Shown: positions 18,056 through 27,537 of the stretch, one piece after another
How positions within the stretch are numbered: the first letter of the stretch is position 1
Layout of the letters: each line of letters starts with the position of its first letter
NCBI GenBank assembly: GCA_900316355.1
Contig: ONCQ01000011.1
Location: 37,083-101,082 of the forward strand
From: an uncultured Prevotellaceae bacterium
Lineage (GTDB): Bacteria; Bacteroidota; Bacteroidia; Bacteroidales; Bacteroidaceae
DNA length: 64,000 nt
Direction: 5' to 3'
Program-made: the position numbers and the translations under genes
The notes under the pieces: model-generated
Told to the model about the DNA's origin: nothing
Seen by the model: only the letters and a program-made list of their open reading frames with translations
The model's database searches: none

Positions 18056-18313
18056 ATGGCAACAAACAATAGTACCTATAAGCCCCAATACACGGTAGCC
18101 GAAATTGATGAGGCCTTTGAATGGTTCTCTCAAAACATGGACCGCTTGCCCGCCACCCTGAAATTGAGTGAGGGCATTGAGATTCCCGATGTCCGACAGA
18201 CCGTTGACCGGATGCTGTTTCATCTGCACCAACGTGTCAAAAATAACAACATCTACAGCGGCCAGTTTTCGTTGCTACTGGAGATCCGCAAGGCCGTTTT
18301 GCAACAATCGTAA
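18056..18313 (+). CDS. Small protein of unknown function, possibly DUF6965-like
   Basis: 85 residues from ATG 18056, or 90 from ATG 18041. No signal peptide. The pattern EAFEWFSQNMDRLPATLKLSEGIEIPDV, then a helix and a hydrophobic end, recalls DUF6965, but I cannot confirm the match. It sits between the C11 protease and the M24 peptidase on the same strand. Confidence 0.55.
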   Translation: MATNNSTYKPQYTVAEIDEAFEWFSQNMDRLPATLKLSEGIEIPDVRQTVDRMLFHLHQRVKNNNIYSGQFSLLLEIRKAVLQQS

Positions 18314-18354
18314 TCCCTCAATACTTATCTGACCATCTTCAAAATTTAATAAAT

Positions 18355-19752
18355 ATGTTATTCGATAGGCAAACTTATATCAGTCGTCGCAACAGCTTGC
18401 GACAGCGTGTGGAGAGTGGACTTATCATTCTCTTCGGTAATAACGATTCACCGATGAACTATCCGGCCAATGTATACAAGTTCCGTCAGGACAGCTCTTT
18501 CCTCTACTACTTCGGCCTTCACCGCGAGAGCCTCTGCGGCGTCATCGATGCCGACTCCGGCGAAGAGTGGCTATTGGGCGATGACATCTCGCTGGATGAT
18601 ATCGTATGGTTCGGCGCTGTGGACAGCGTGGCCGATATGGCTGCACAGAGTGGAGTGGGGAAGAGCGCACCGATGTCGCAGCTGGCCGTGTTCGTGGAGC
18701 AGGCCCGCAAGCAGGGGCGCGAGCTGCATTTCCTGCCGCCCTACCGCCACGATATCATGATTCAGCTCATGGACCTCACCGGCATACACCCCCGCGACCA
18801 ACGCGCCAAGGCTAGCTTAAAGCTGATAAAGGCTGTCATAGACCAGCGCGCCGTGAAATCCGCAGGCGAGGTGGCAGAGATTGAGAAGGCCTGTGCCATC
18901 GGCTATGAGATGCACACCACGGCAATGCGCCTTTGCCGTCCGGGCGTCACCGAGCAGGAGATTGCCGGTATGCTGGCCGGCATCGCTCATGCCAAGGGTA
19001 GTCTTAGCTTCCCTACCATCCTGTCGATGCATGGTGAGATACAGCATGGCTATCCCTCGACACGTCCATTGGAAGCTGGTCGTCTGATGCTATGCGACTG
19101 CGGCGCTGAGACTAATGAAGGTTACAGCTCCGACAATACGCGTGTGACACCCATCAGCGGGCGCTTCACTACGAAGCAGCGCGACATCTATGAGGCTGTT
19201 GCTGCCGCTCATGACCGTGTCCGCGAGAAGGCGGCTCCTGGGGTGAAATGGTGGGACTGCCACTTTGAAGCGGCCCGTGTCATCACCGAGCACTTGAAGG
19301 ATATAGGCCTGATGAAGGGTAACACAGAGGATGCTCTGGCCAATGGTGCTCATGCCATGTTCTTTGTCCACGGCCTCGGCCACATGATGGGCATGGATGT
19401 GCATGATATGGAGGGCCTCGGACAGATTTACGTGGGCTACGATGATGAGGTGCGTCCCAATCTGGACCAGTTTGGCACCTGCTACCTGCGTTGTGGCCGC
19501 CGCATGCAGGAGGGCTTCGTGATGACTGACGAACCAGGCATCTACTTCATCCCTGCCCTCATTGAAGACTGGCGCAGTCGTGGGCATAACAAGGAGTATA
19601 TCAACTTTGACAAAGTGGAAGAGTATCTCGACTTTGGTGGCGTCCGCCTCGAGGATGACCTGCTTATCACGCCCGACGGCTGCCGCTATCTGGGCAAGCA
19701 GATGATACCCTATCATGTTGAAGATTTGGAAGCATTTCTGGATGCCAGATAG
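18355..19752 (+). CDS. Xaa-Pro aminopeptidase (M24B family)
   Basis: 465 residues. N-terminal creatinase-like domain (about 1-170) and pita-bread catalytic domain. Metal ligands can be placed: Asp in LMLCDCGAE and SSDNTRVTPISG, His in VHGLGHMMGMDVHD, Glu in MTDEPGIYF and the final GVRLEDDLLI. It removes N-terminal residues before proline in the cytosol. Starts 42 bases after the small gene; followed by a secreted peptidase. Confidence 0.93.
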   Translation: MLFDRQTYISRRNSLRQRVESGLIILFGNNDSPMNYPANVYKFRQDSSFLYYFGLHRESLCGVIDADSGEEWLLGDDISLDDIVWFGAVDSVADMAAQSGVGKSAPMSQLAVFVEQARKQGRELHFLPPYRHDIMIQLMDLTGIHPRDQRAKASLKLIKAVIDQRAVKSAGEVAEIEKACAIGYEMHTTAMRLCRPGVTEQEIAGMLAGIAHAKGSLSFPTILSMHGEIQHGYPSTRPLEAGRLMLCDCGAETNEGYSSDNTRVTPISGRFTTKQRDIYEAVAAAHDRVREKAAPGVKWWDCHFEAARVITEHLKDIGLMKGNTEDALANGAHAMFFVHGLGHMMGMDVHDMEGLGQIYVGYDDEVRPNLDQFGTCYLRCGRRMQEGFVMTDEPGIYFIPALIEDWRSRGHNKEYINFDKVEEYLDFGGVRLEDDLLITPDGCRYLGKQMIPYHVEDLEAFLDAR

Positions 19753-19801
19753 TCCCCCCTGAATCCAATAAAACGCATATTTATCTATAACCACACAAAC
19801 A

Positions 19802-21004
19802 ATGAAAAAGATTCTTTCAATTGCCCTCTTGGCGCTCTTCTGTGCCAATGGTGCACAAGCACAGGAGGAGGAGAAGCCCTCCAACAAGCCCGTTTTCACC
19901 ATCGTGAAGGAACTGCCCATCACCAGTGTCAAGAACCAGAATCGCAGCGGCACATGCTGGGCTTACAGCACGCTGAGCTTCTTTGAGAGCGAGATTCTCA
20001 AGGCCACGGGTAAGAGCTATGACTTGTCAGAGATGTTTATCGCCAACAAGGACTATCTGGAGCGCGCCGAGCTGAAGGTTCGCATGCACGGCGACAGCCA
20101 GTTCTCACAGGGTGGCAGTGCCGGTGATGTCCTGCTCATCATCAAGAACCACGGCATTGTTCCTGAAACAGCCATGGCATTGCCCGGCACGCTTGTCGGC
20201 GATACACTGGCCAACTTCAACGAGTTCTTCAGCGTCATGGAACCCTTCGTGGAGGCCGTGGCCACCTCGAAGTTCAAGACAATCTCTTCGCAGTGGAAGC
20301 AGGGCTTGCAGGGCATCATTGATGCCTACATCGGCGCTGCTCCTGAGAAGTTCATCTACGAGGGTAAGGAATACACCCCGAAAGCCTTCGCCCAAAGCCT
20401 CGGTATCGACTGGAATGACTATGTCAGCATCACCAGCTACACCCATCACCCCTTCTACACCAGCTTTGCTGTCGAGGTGCAGGATAACTGGCGCTGGGAC
20501 CACAGCTACAATGTGCCCATGGACGAGATGATGCAGATCATCGACAATGCCATTGAGAACGGCTACACCATCGCATGGGGCGGCGATGTCTCCGATGACG
20601 GCTTCACGCGTCAGGGCCTCGGTATCCTCTACGACCTCAAGGCCGGTGGCGAGAGCCTCACCGGCAGCGACCAGGCCAAGTGGCTCGGGCTGAAACCCGG
20701 CGAGCGCAAAAACTTCCTTGAAGAACTCGGTGTGAATGCCCCCGAGGCTACCCCCTCGCAGGAGCAGCGCCAGAAGGACTTCGACAACTGGACGCTCACC
20801 GATGACCACGGAATGCACATCTACGGCCTCGCCAAGGACCAGAACGGCCGCGAGTACTACATGGTGAAGAACTCGTGGGGTGAGACCGGCGACTACAAGG
20901 GTTCCTGGTACATGACCAAAAACTTCATCGCAGCCCGCACCATGGACTTTCTCGTCAACAAGAACGCTATCCCCAAACAGATTCGCAAGAAACTCGGCAT
21001 CTGA
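19802..21004 (+). CDS. Secreted C1B aminopeptidase (PepC/bleomycin hydrolase family)
   Basis: 400 residues with signal peptide MKKILSIALLALFCANGAQA. The papain-like triad is visible: Cys in NRSGTCWAYSTLSF, His in DDHGMHIYG and Asn in VKNSWGE. Cytosolic PepC homologues are hexameric aminopeptidases; Bacteroidota often carry exported forms like this one. It follows the M24 peptidase by 49 bases and ends at a strong terminator. Confidence 0.9.
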   Translation: MKKILSIALLALFCANGAQAQEEEKPSNKPVFTIVKELPITSVKNQNRSGTCWAYSTLSFFESEILKATGKSYDLSEMFIANKDYLERAELKVRMHGDSQFSQGGSAGDVLLIIKNHGIVPETAMALPGTLVGDTLANFNEFFSVMEPFVEAVATSKFKTISSQWKQGLQGIIDAYIGAAPEKFIYEGKEYTPKAFAQSLGIDWNDYVSITSYTHHPFYTSFAVEVQDNWRWDHSYNVPMDEMMQIIDNAIENGYTIAWGGDVSDDGFTRQGLGILYDLKAGGESLTGSDQAKWLGLKPGERKNFLEELGVNAPEATPSQEQRQKDFDNWTLTDDHGMHIYGLAKDQNGREYYMVKNSWGETGDYKGSWYMTKNFIAARTMDFLVNKNAIPKQIRKKLGI

Positions 21005-21033
21005 GGTGCTGATATGATAAATTAGGTGAAAAA

Positions 21034-21067
21034 CGGCCGTTTAGTGAAAATAAAAACTAAACGGCCG
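21034..21067 (+). terminator. Rho-independent terminator after the peptidase cluster
   Basis: Perfect 12-bp stem (CGGCCGTTTAGT with ACTAAACGGCCG), 10-base loop, then CTTCTTTTT. The GGCCGCTTCTTTTT tail is identical to that of the terminator at 34451. Confidence 0.9.
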
Positions 21068-21089
21068 CTTCTTTTTGCAGATTTTTGTG

Positions 21090-21097
21090 TACCTTTG
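21090..21097 (+). promoter_or_regulatory. Minus-7 element of recJ
   Basis: TACCTTTG, directly after the terminator; recJ starts at 21149. Confidence 0.5.
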
Positions 21098-21148
21098 GCC
21101 GCCTGATATAGGCATTCGCGAAAGAATTAGGATAAAAATAACATATAA

Positions 21149-22870
21149 ATGAGCTACAAATGGAATTACGAACCTCCCACACCAGAACGTCAGGAAGCGG
21201 CTAAAGCATTGGCTCGCGAGGTAGGCATTCACCCTGCCTTGGGACTCTTGCTGCTGGACCGCGGCGTGACGACGGTTGCGGAGGCAAGACATTTCTTCCG
21301 GCCAGCCATCAGTGAACTGTTGGATCCTTTCCTCTTCCGCGATATGCGCGTGGCAGTGGATAGGTTGAATCAGGCATTGGGGCGCAAGGAACGCATCTTG
21401 GTATATGGTGACTACGATGTCGATGGCTGCACGGCTGTGGCCCTCGTCTATCGTTTTCTCCAGCGGTTTACCACCAACATCGATTTCTACATCCCTGACC
21501 GCAACGAAGAGGGCTATGGCGTCAGTTATAAGGGCGTTGACTACGCTTGTGAGACTGGCGTGGGATTGATTATCGTGCTCGACTGCGGCATCAAGGCGAA
21601 CGCCGAGATTGCCTATGCCAAGGAGCACGGCATCGACTTCATCATCTGCGATCACCACGTGCCCGATGTTGAGTTGCCTCCTGCCGTGGCCATCCTGAAT
21701 GCCAAGCGTACAGATGCCACCTACCCCTACGAACATCTCTCAGGTTGTGGCGTCGGTTTCAAGCTGATGCAGGCTTTCGCCATTGATAATGGCATTCCGT
21801 TCAGTCAGCTGATGCCCCTGCTGGACCTGTGTGCTGTGAGCATCGCTTCGGATATTGTACCCATTCTGGGTGAGAACCGTGTTCTGGCCTATCACGGGCT
21901 GCGACAAATTAATGCCAACGCCAGTGTGGGCCTGAAGGCCATTATCGAGATTTGCGGCCTCAGTGAGCGCGAGGTGACGATGAACGATATCATCTTCAAG
22001 ATAGGTCCGCGCATCAATGCCAGCGGCCGCATACAAAACGGTGGCGAGGCCGTGGCGTTGCTCGTGGAGCGCGACCCGGACCGTGCACACCGCATGGCCT
22101 TGCAGATCAACGCCTACAATGACCAGCGCAAGGACTTGGACAAGGAGATGACACACGAGGCGAACAGCATCGTGGAGCGCCTTGACCCAGGTCATGAGCA
22201 CAAGGCGTTGGTTGTCTATAACGAGGAGTGGCACAAGGGTATTATTGGCATTGTGGCATCGCGTCTGACGGAGGTCTTCTGTCGCCCAGCTGTGGTGCTG
22301 ACGCGCACGGATGACATGGCCACAGGCTCCGCCCGCAGCGTAGCTGGCTTCGACATCTACAGCGCCATCGCCTCATGTCGCGACCTGCTGGAGAACTTTG
22401 GTGGCCACACGTATGCCGCTGGGTTATCTATGAAGGTGGAGAACGTGCCTGAGTTCAAGCGCCGTTTTGAGGAGTATGTGGAGACGCACATCCTGCCCAC
22501 GCAGATAGAGCCGGAACTGAACATCGATGGAAAACTGGAGTTCAAGGATCTTAACATTCGTTTCTACAACGATCTTCGCAAGTTTGCACCCTTTGGACCC
22601 GACAATCCGCGCCCACTCTTCTGCACGGAACGTGTCTATGATTTCGGCACCAGCAAGGTGGTGGGACATCATCAAGAGCACATCAAGCTGGAGCTTGTTG
22701 ATAACAAGAGCCACAATGTCATCAGCGGCATCGCTTTCGGCCAGAGCTCGCAGGCCCGTCTCATCAAGACCAAGCAGCCGTTTGACATCTGTTATTCGGT
22801 GGAGGAGAATTCCCACAAACGTGGCGAGGTGCAGCTGCAGATTGAAGACATCAGACAGAGTGAAGAGTAG
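21149..22870 (+). CDS. recJ: Single-stranded-DNA-specific exonuclease RecJ
   Basis: 573 residues. DHH-family motifs: YGDYDVDGCTAVALVY, the DHH motif ICDHHVPD, then DHHA1 with GRIQNGGEAVALL and TGSARSVAGFDIYSAI. It digests 5' single strands in RecF-pathway recombination and mismatch repair, which suits its position beside recQ. Its TAG stop overlaps the first bases of a paired-arm repeat, so the last codon boundary lies on the element edge. Confidence 0.96.
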   Translation: MSYKWNYEPPTPERQEAAKALAREVGIHPALGLLLLDRGVTTVAEARHFFRPAISELLDPFLFRDMRVAVDRLNQALGRKERILVYGDYDVDGCTAVALVYRFLQRFTTNIDFYIPDRNEEGYGVSYKGVDYACETGVGLIIVLDCGIKANAEIAYAKEHGIDFIICDHHVPDVELPPAVAILNAKRTDATYPYEHLSGCGVGFKLMQAFAIDNGIPFSQLMPLLDLCAVSIASDIVPILGENRVLAYHGLRQINANASVGLKAIIEICGLSEREVTMNDIIFKIGPRINASGRIQNGGEAVALLVERDPDRAHRMALQINAYNDQRKDLDKEMTHEANSIVERLDPGHEHKALVVYNEEWHKGIIGIVASRLTEVFCRPAVVLTRTDDMATGSARSVAGFDIYSAIASCRDLLENFGGHTYAAGLSMKVENVPEFKRRFEEYVETHILPTQIEPELNIDGKLEFKDLNIRFYNDLRKFAPFGPDNPRPLFCTERVYDFGTSKVVGHHQEHIKLELVDNKSHNVISGIAFGQSSQARLIKTKQPFDICYSVEENSHKRGEVQLQIEDIRQSEE

Positions 22871-22997
22871 ACCCTCCCCCCTGCCCCTCCCTTGTAGGGC
22901 GGGGAGTAATTACTATCAGGAAATGAATGCGAATGATAGTCAACAGGCAAAGGTATCTACTCCCCTCCCTACAAGGGAGGGGCAGGGGGGAGGGTCT
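22869..22997. repeat. Paired-arm MITE-like element between recJ and recQ
   Basis: 129 bp with 40-bp terminal inverted arms at 22869-22908 and 22958-22997 that match at 39 of 40 positions. Each arm carries an internal palindrome (CTCCCT-TGT-AGGGAG). The left end supplies part of the recJ TAG stop; the centre and right arm supply the recQ ATG (22923) and its first 25 codons. No target-site duplication is obvious. Confidence 0.85.
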
Positions 22998-24872
22998 TTG
23001 TCTATCTTACACCAATATTTCGGATTCTCTTCTTTCCGCGGTATCCAGCAAGATATCATTGAGAGCATCGGTGGGGGGCGCGACACGCTCGGCCTGATGC
23101 CCACGGGCGGCGGTAAGAGCATCACCTTTCAGGTACCAGCGTTGGCGATGGAGGGTATCTGCCTTGTTGTCAGTCCGCTTATAGCCCTTATGAAGGACCA
23201 GGTGGAGCACCTGCGCGAGCGCGGCATCAAGGCGACTGCCATCTATACGGGTATGACGCACGACGAGATTCTTGTGGCATTGGAAAACTGCATCTTCGGT
23301 AACTATAAGTTCCTATACGTCTCGCCCGAGCGCCTCCATTCAGAACTTTTTCAGGCCAAGCTGTCTCACATGCGAGTGAGCTTCATCACGGTGGATGAGG
23401 CTCACTGCATCTCGCAGTGGGGCTATGACTTCCGCCCTTCCTACACTGAGATTGCGCAGATTCGCAAACTGTTGCCTCAGGTGCCCGTGTTGGCACTGAC
23501 AGCCACGGCCACACCGGCCGTCGTCGATGATATCCAGCGCCAGCTGGGTTTTCGCGAGCCGAATGTCAAGTGCATGAGTTTCGTGCGCGCCAACCTGTCC
23601 TACGCGGTGGAGCGTGTGGTGATTACGAAGGAGCAGACCGTCCTGGAGCTGCTGCAGAGGCATCCGGGGTCTGCTATCGTCTATACGCGCAGCCGCATTG
23701 CCACCTATGAGTTGGCCTCGTGGCTTTCAGCCCAAGGCGTCTCTTCCACCCATTTCCATGCTGGCCTCACGCACAGGGAGAAGGCGGAGCGTGCGGCCGC
23801 TTGGCAGCGTGGTGACATCCGCGTCATGGTGGCGACGAATGCCTTTGGTATGGGCATCGACAAACCCGACGTGCGCTGTGTTATACACTATGATATCCCC
23901 GATTCTCCCGAGGCTTATTTCCAAGAGGCGGGGCGTGCGGGGCGCGATGGAGATAGGGCCTCGGCCATCCTGCTCTACGACTCTCACTCGGTGTCGGTCC
24001 TCAAGCATCGCCTCGAAGACACTTTCCCGCCCGTGGAGTATGTGGCACAGGTCTATGAGGATGTCTGCTGCTTCCTGCAACTGGCGATGGGCGACGGGCG
24101 TGGAGTCACGCGCGAGTTTGCGTTGGAGCAGTTCTGCCAGTCTTTCCGTCATTTCCCCGTGCGCGCCTACAACGCCCTGCAGCTCCTCTCACGTGCCGGC
24201 TATATCGAATGGGCTGATGCAGAGGAAAACCACAGCCGAGTGATGATGTCGTGCCAACGTCAGGACCTTTACACCTTCCAGCTGACCTCCGCCATGGAAC
24301 GTGTCATACACTATCTGCTGCGCACCTGCACGGGCATCTTCAGTGACTATGCCTATATCGACGAGAAGGAGGTCGCTGCCACGCTGGGCATGGCGGAACA
24401 GACGGTAAGCGAACAACTGGTGGAGCTCAGCCGCCGACACATCCTACGCTTCATCCCGCGGAAGTTCGTGCCCTACATCACCTTCACGCAACGCCGCTTG
24501 GAGCGTGAGGAAATCGTTCTGCCGCCTGCCGTCTATGCCGACCGTAAGCGCGAGATGGCAGAGCGTGTGCAGACGATGATAGGCTATCTGCTGACGCCAC
24601 AGTGCCGCAGCGACTATCTTGTGGCTTATTTCGGCGAGAAGAACGCGCCGCCATGCGGCATCTGTGACAACTGCCGGAGCACCGCAGAGGCTCTCTCTTC
24701 TCTATCGTCCGAACAGATGAGGGACCTGCGTCGCCGTGTCCTCGATTATGTGGCGCAGCACCAGGTGACCTCGACCACTCAGATTCGTATCCCGGATGTC
24801 TCCGCACCGCTGTTGGGAGCACTTCTGCATCGTATGATGTTAGAGAATGAACTGCCCACTCTCTTGACATAA
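22923..24872 (+). CDS. recQ: ATP-dependent DNA helicase RecQ
   Basis: 649 residues from ATG 22923. Helicase motifs: MPTGGGKS, VDEAHCISQWGYDFRP, ALTATATP, and GRAGRDG motif VI. The zinc-binding motif ends in PPCGICDNC. A C-terminal winged-helix part is present but no clear HRDC domain. The first 25 residues (through TPLPTREGQGGG) come from the repeat element, and there is no ATG, GTG or TTG between it and the conserved ILHQYFGFSSFRGIQ, so translation must begin in the element. Works with RecJ at stalled forks. Confidence 0.95.
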   Translation: MNANDSQQAKVSTPLPTREGQGGGSLSILHQYFGFSSFRGIQQDIIESIGGGRDTLGLMPTGGGKSITFQVPALAMEGICLVVSPLIALMKDQVEHLRERGIKATAIYTGMTHDEILVALENCIFGNYKFLYVSPERLHSELFQAKLSHMRVSFITVDEAHCISQWGYDFRPSYTEIAQIRKLLPQVPVLALTATATPAVVDDIQRQLGFREPNVKCMSFVRANLSYAVERVVITKEQTVLELLQRHPGSAIVYTRSRIATYELASWLSAQGVSSTHFHAGLTHREKAERAAAWQRGDIRVMVATNAFGMGIDKPDVRCVIHYDIPDSPEAYFQEAGRAGRDGDRASAILLYDSHSVSVLKHRLEDTFPPVEYVAQVYEDVCCFLQLAMGDGRGVTREFALEQFCQSFRHFPVRAYNALQLLSRAGYIEWADAEENHSRVMMSCQRQDLYTFQLTSAMERVIHYLLRTCTGIFSDYAYIDEKEVAATLGMAEQTVSEQLVELSRRHILRFIPRKFVPYITFTQRRLEREEIVLPPAVYADRKREMAERVQTMIGYLLTPQCRSDYLVAYFGEKNAPPCGICDNCRSTAEALSSLSSEQMRDLRRRVLDYVAQHQVTSTTQIRIPDVSAPLLGALLHRMMLENELPTLLT

Positions 24873-24938
24873 GCGATATTTTGCAGGCTACGGGCGCAAT
24901 TTTGTGTCGGTTATGCATGCTTTTTGATACTATTTTAG

Positions 24939-24955
24939 TACTTTTGCGCGCAAAA
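24939..24955 (+). promoter_or_regulatory. thrA promoter overlapped by a palindrome
   Basis: TACTTTTG at 24939-24946 is overlapped by the perfect palindrome TTTTGCGCGCAAAA at 24942-24955. A repressor bound there would cover the start of transcription. A similar arrangement precedes feoB. Confidence 0.5.
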
Positions 24956-24974
24956 TAAGATTCTGTCAAGACTC

Positions 24975-27404
24975 ATGAAAGTACTCAAATTCGGTGGAAC
25001 GTCAGTAGGTTCCGCAGAGAGCATCCTCAGTGTCAAACATATTGTAGAGGCGCAGCGAGAGCCCGTCATCGTGGTGGTGTCAGCACTGGGCGGCCTTACT
25101 GACAAGCTGATACAGACCTCGCAGCTGGCCGTCAGTGGCGATGTGGGCTACCTCACAGCCTATGCCGAGATGGCCGAGCGTCACCACACAATGATCGACG
25201 CTGTTATCCCCGTCGGTGCCAGGCGCGACACGCTCATCCGCATCGTGGACGGCCTGCTCGAGGAGTTGCGCTCCATTTTTCAGGGCGTCTATCTCATCCG
25301 CGACTTGTCACCCAAGACACAGGCTGCCATCGTCAGCTACGGCGAACGCCTCAGCAGCCACCTCGTGGCCACGCTCATCGACGGCGCTCAGCTATATGAC
25401 AGTCGCGAGTTTATCAAGACCGAGGTCAAGGGCGGCCGCTCTCTGTTGGCCAGCGAGCTCACCAATCGTCTTGTGCGAGAGACATGGAAGACACTGCCGC
25501 AGGTGTCCGTCGTGCCTGGCTTCATTAGCACTGATGCCGAGAGCGGCGAGGTGACCAACCTCGGGCGCGGCGGATCCGACTACACGGCCAGCATCATCGC
25601 TGCCGCATTGGATGCCAGCGTGTTGGAGATCTGGACCGATGTCGATGGTTTCATGACCGCCGACCCACGCGTCATCTCCTCGGCCTATGTCATCCCTGAA
25701 CTCTCTTATGTCGAGGCGATGGAGCTCTGCAACTTCGGCGCTAAGGTGGTCTATCCCCCGACCATCTACCCTGTCTGCATCAAGAATATCCCCATCCTCA
25801 TCAAGAACACCTTCAACCCCGATGCTCCCGGCACCATTATCAAGAAGGAAGTGGCCGACGACTCCCGCTCCATAAAGGGTATCAGCAGCATCAAGGGTAC
25901 CACGCTCATTACCGTCAGCGGTCTGTCTATGGTGGGTGTCATCGGCGTCAACCGTCGCATCTTTTCCGTGTTGGCAGAGAACGGCATCTCGGTGTTCATG
26001 GTCTCGCAGGCCTCTTCGGAGAATAGCACCAGTATCGGTGTGCGCGACGAGGACAGCGCCGAGGCCTGCCGCGTGCTCAACGAAGAGTTCGCCAAGGAGA
26101 TAGAAACCGGCTCCATGTTCCGCATGCAGGCTGAAGGCAATCTGGCCACCGTGGCCGTCGTGGGTGAGAATATGAAGCATACGCCCGGCATCGCCGGTAA
26201 GCTCTTCGGCACCCTCGGCCGATCCGGCATCAGCGTCATCGCCTGTGCTCAGGGCGCCTCCGAGACGAACATCTCCTTCGTCGTGGCTTCCCAGTATCTG
26301 CGTAAGACGCTGAATGTCATCCACGATGCCTTCTTCCTCTCCGAGTATCAGGTCCTCAACCTCTTCCTCTGCGGTGTCGGCACCGTCGGCGCATCGCTCA
26401 TCGAGCAGATAGCCTCGCAGCAGAAGAAGCTGATGCACGAGCAGGGTCTGAAACTCAACATCGTGGGCCTCGCCAGCAGCCGCAAAGCGCTCTTCTCGCG
26501 TGAGGGCCTCGACCTGACGGACTACCGCCGACAGTTGGATGCCGCGCCTGCCAGCAATATCAAGCGGCTGCGCGACGAGGTCATAGGCATGAACATCTTC
26601 AACTCCGTCTTTGTGGACTGCACCGCCTCGGCCGAGGTGGCCAGTCTCTACAAGGAGTTCCTACAACATAATATCAATGTCGTGGCAGCCAACAAGGTAG
26701 CCGCCAGCAGCGACTATGAGAACTATCACGAGCTGAAGACCATCGCTCAGCGTCGCGGCGTCAAGTTCCTTTTTGAAACCAATGTGGGCGCCGGTCTGCC
26801 CATTATCCGTACCATCAACGACCTGATACATTCGGGCGACAAGATACTGCGCATTGAGGCCGTGCTCAGCGGCACCCTCAACTTCATCTTCAACAAGATC
26901 AGCGCTGAGGTGCCCTTCTCACAGACTGTGCGAATGGCCAAGGACGAGGGCTACAGTGAGCCCGACCCGCGCATCGACCTTAGCGGCAAGGATGTCATCC
27001 GCAAACTTGTCATCCTTGCCCGCGAGGCAGGCTATAAGATAGAGCAGTCCGATGTCAAGGCCGACCTTTTTATCCCCGCTTCCTTCTTCGATGGCGATGT
27101 CGAGGGCTTCTGGAAAAACCTGCCTTCGCTTGATGCCGACTTCGAGACGCGCCGCCAACGTGTGGAGGGCGAGGGCAAGCGCTGGCGCTTCGTGGCCAAG
27201 TACGAGGGCGGCCAAGCCTGCGTCTCGTTGGCCGAGATTCCAGAGAGCCACCCCTTCTACCGCCTCGAAGGCAGCAACAATATCGTTATGCTCACCACCG
27301 AGCGCTACCGCGAGTACCCCATGCTCATCCAGGGCTACGGTGCCGGCGCCAGCGTTACTGCTGCCGGTGTCTTCGCGGATATCATGAGTATTGCTAATAT
27401 TTAG
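24975..27404 (+). CDS. thrA: Bifunctional aspartokinase / homoserine dehydrogenase
   Basis: 809 residues. Aspartokinase domain starts KFGGTSVGSAESI; two ACT regulatory domains lie around residues 300-460 (SGLSMVGVIGVNRRIF; VVGENMKHTPGIAGKLF); homoserine dehydrogenase follows with CGVGTVGASL (NAD(P) loop), ANKVAASSDYENY and the catalytic region GTLNFIFN. It catalyses the first and third steps from aspartate to threonine. First gene of thrA-apgM-thrC. The TAG stop overlaps the next repeat element. Confidence 0.97.
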   Translation: MKVLKFGGTSVGSAESILSVKHIVEAQREPVIVVVSALGGLTDKLIQTSQLAVSGDVGYLTAYAEMAERHHTMIDAVIPVGARRDTLIRIVDGLLEELRSIFQGVYLIRDLSPKTQAAIVSYGERLSSHLVATLIDGAQLYDSREFIKTEVKGGRSLLASELTNRLVRETWKTLPQVSVVPGFISTDAESGEVTNLGRGGSDYTASIIAAALDASVLEIWTDVDGFMTADPRVISSAYVIPELSYVEAMELCNFGAKVVYPPTIYPVCIKNIPILIKNTFNPDAPGTIIKKEVADDSRSIKGISSIKGTTLITVSGLSMVGVIGVNRRIFSVLAENGISVFMVSQASSENSTSIGVRDEDSAEACRVLNEEFAKEIETGSMFRMQAEGNLATVAVVGENMKHTPGIAGKLFGTLGRSGISVIACAQGASETNISFVVASQYLRKTLNVIHDAFFLSEYQVLNLFLCGVGTVGASLIEQIASQQKKLMHEQGLKLNIVGLASSRKALFSREGLDLTDYRRQLDAAPASNIKRLRDEVIGMNIFNSVFVDCTASAEVASLYKEFLQHNINVVAANKVAASSDYENYHELKTIAQRRGVKFLFETNVGAGLPIIRTINDLIHSGDKILRIEAVLSGTLNFIFNKISAEVPFSQTVRMAKDEGYSEPDPRIDLSGKDVIRKLVILAREAGYKIEQSDVKADLFIPASFFDGDVEGFWKNLPSLDADFETRRQRVEGEGKRWRFVAKYEGGQACVSLAEIPESHPFYRLEGSNNIVMLTTERYREYPMLIQGYGAGASVTAAGVFADIMSIANI

Positions 27405-27537
27405 ACCCCCTCCTCACTCCCCCTTGTAGGGGGAGGGTGGTCACCTTTCAAGAATAGGAGTAATGATTGAGAATCTTGATAGTCATTTGTCAGATAGTAA
27501 TAACTCCCTCCCTACAAGGGAGGGCGGGGGGAGGGTC
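27403..27537. repeat. Paired-arm MITE-like element between thrA and apgM
   Basis: Left arm from 27403 (AGACCCCCTCC, internal CCCCTTGTAGGGGG), right arm about 27503-27537 (CCCTCCCTACAAGGGAGGG, ending GAGGGTC). The arms are more diverged than at recJ/recQ. The centre supplies the apgM ATG at 27463. Confidence 0.75.

Noticed and set aside
22527-22922. recQ starting 132 codons earlier
   Set aside because: That stretch lies inside recJ in another frame and encodes no helicase sequence; the ATG at 22923 is the first sensible start.
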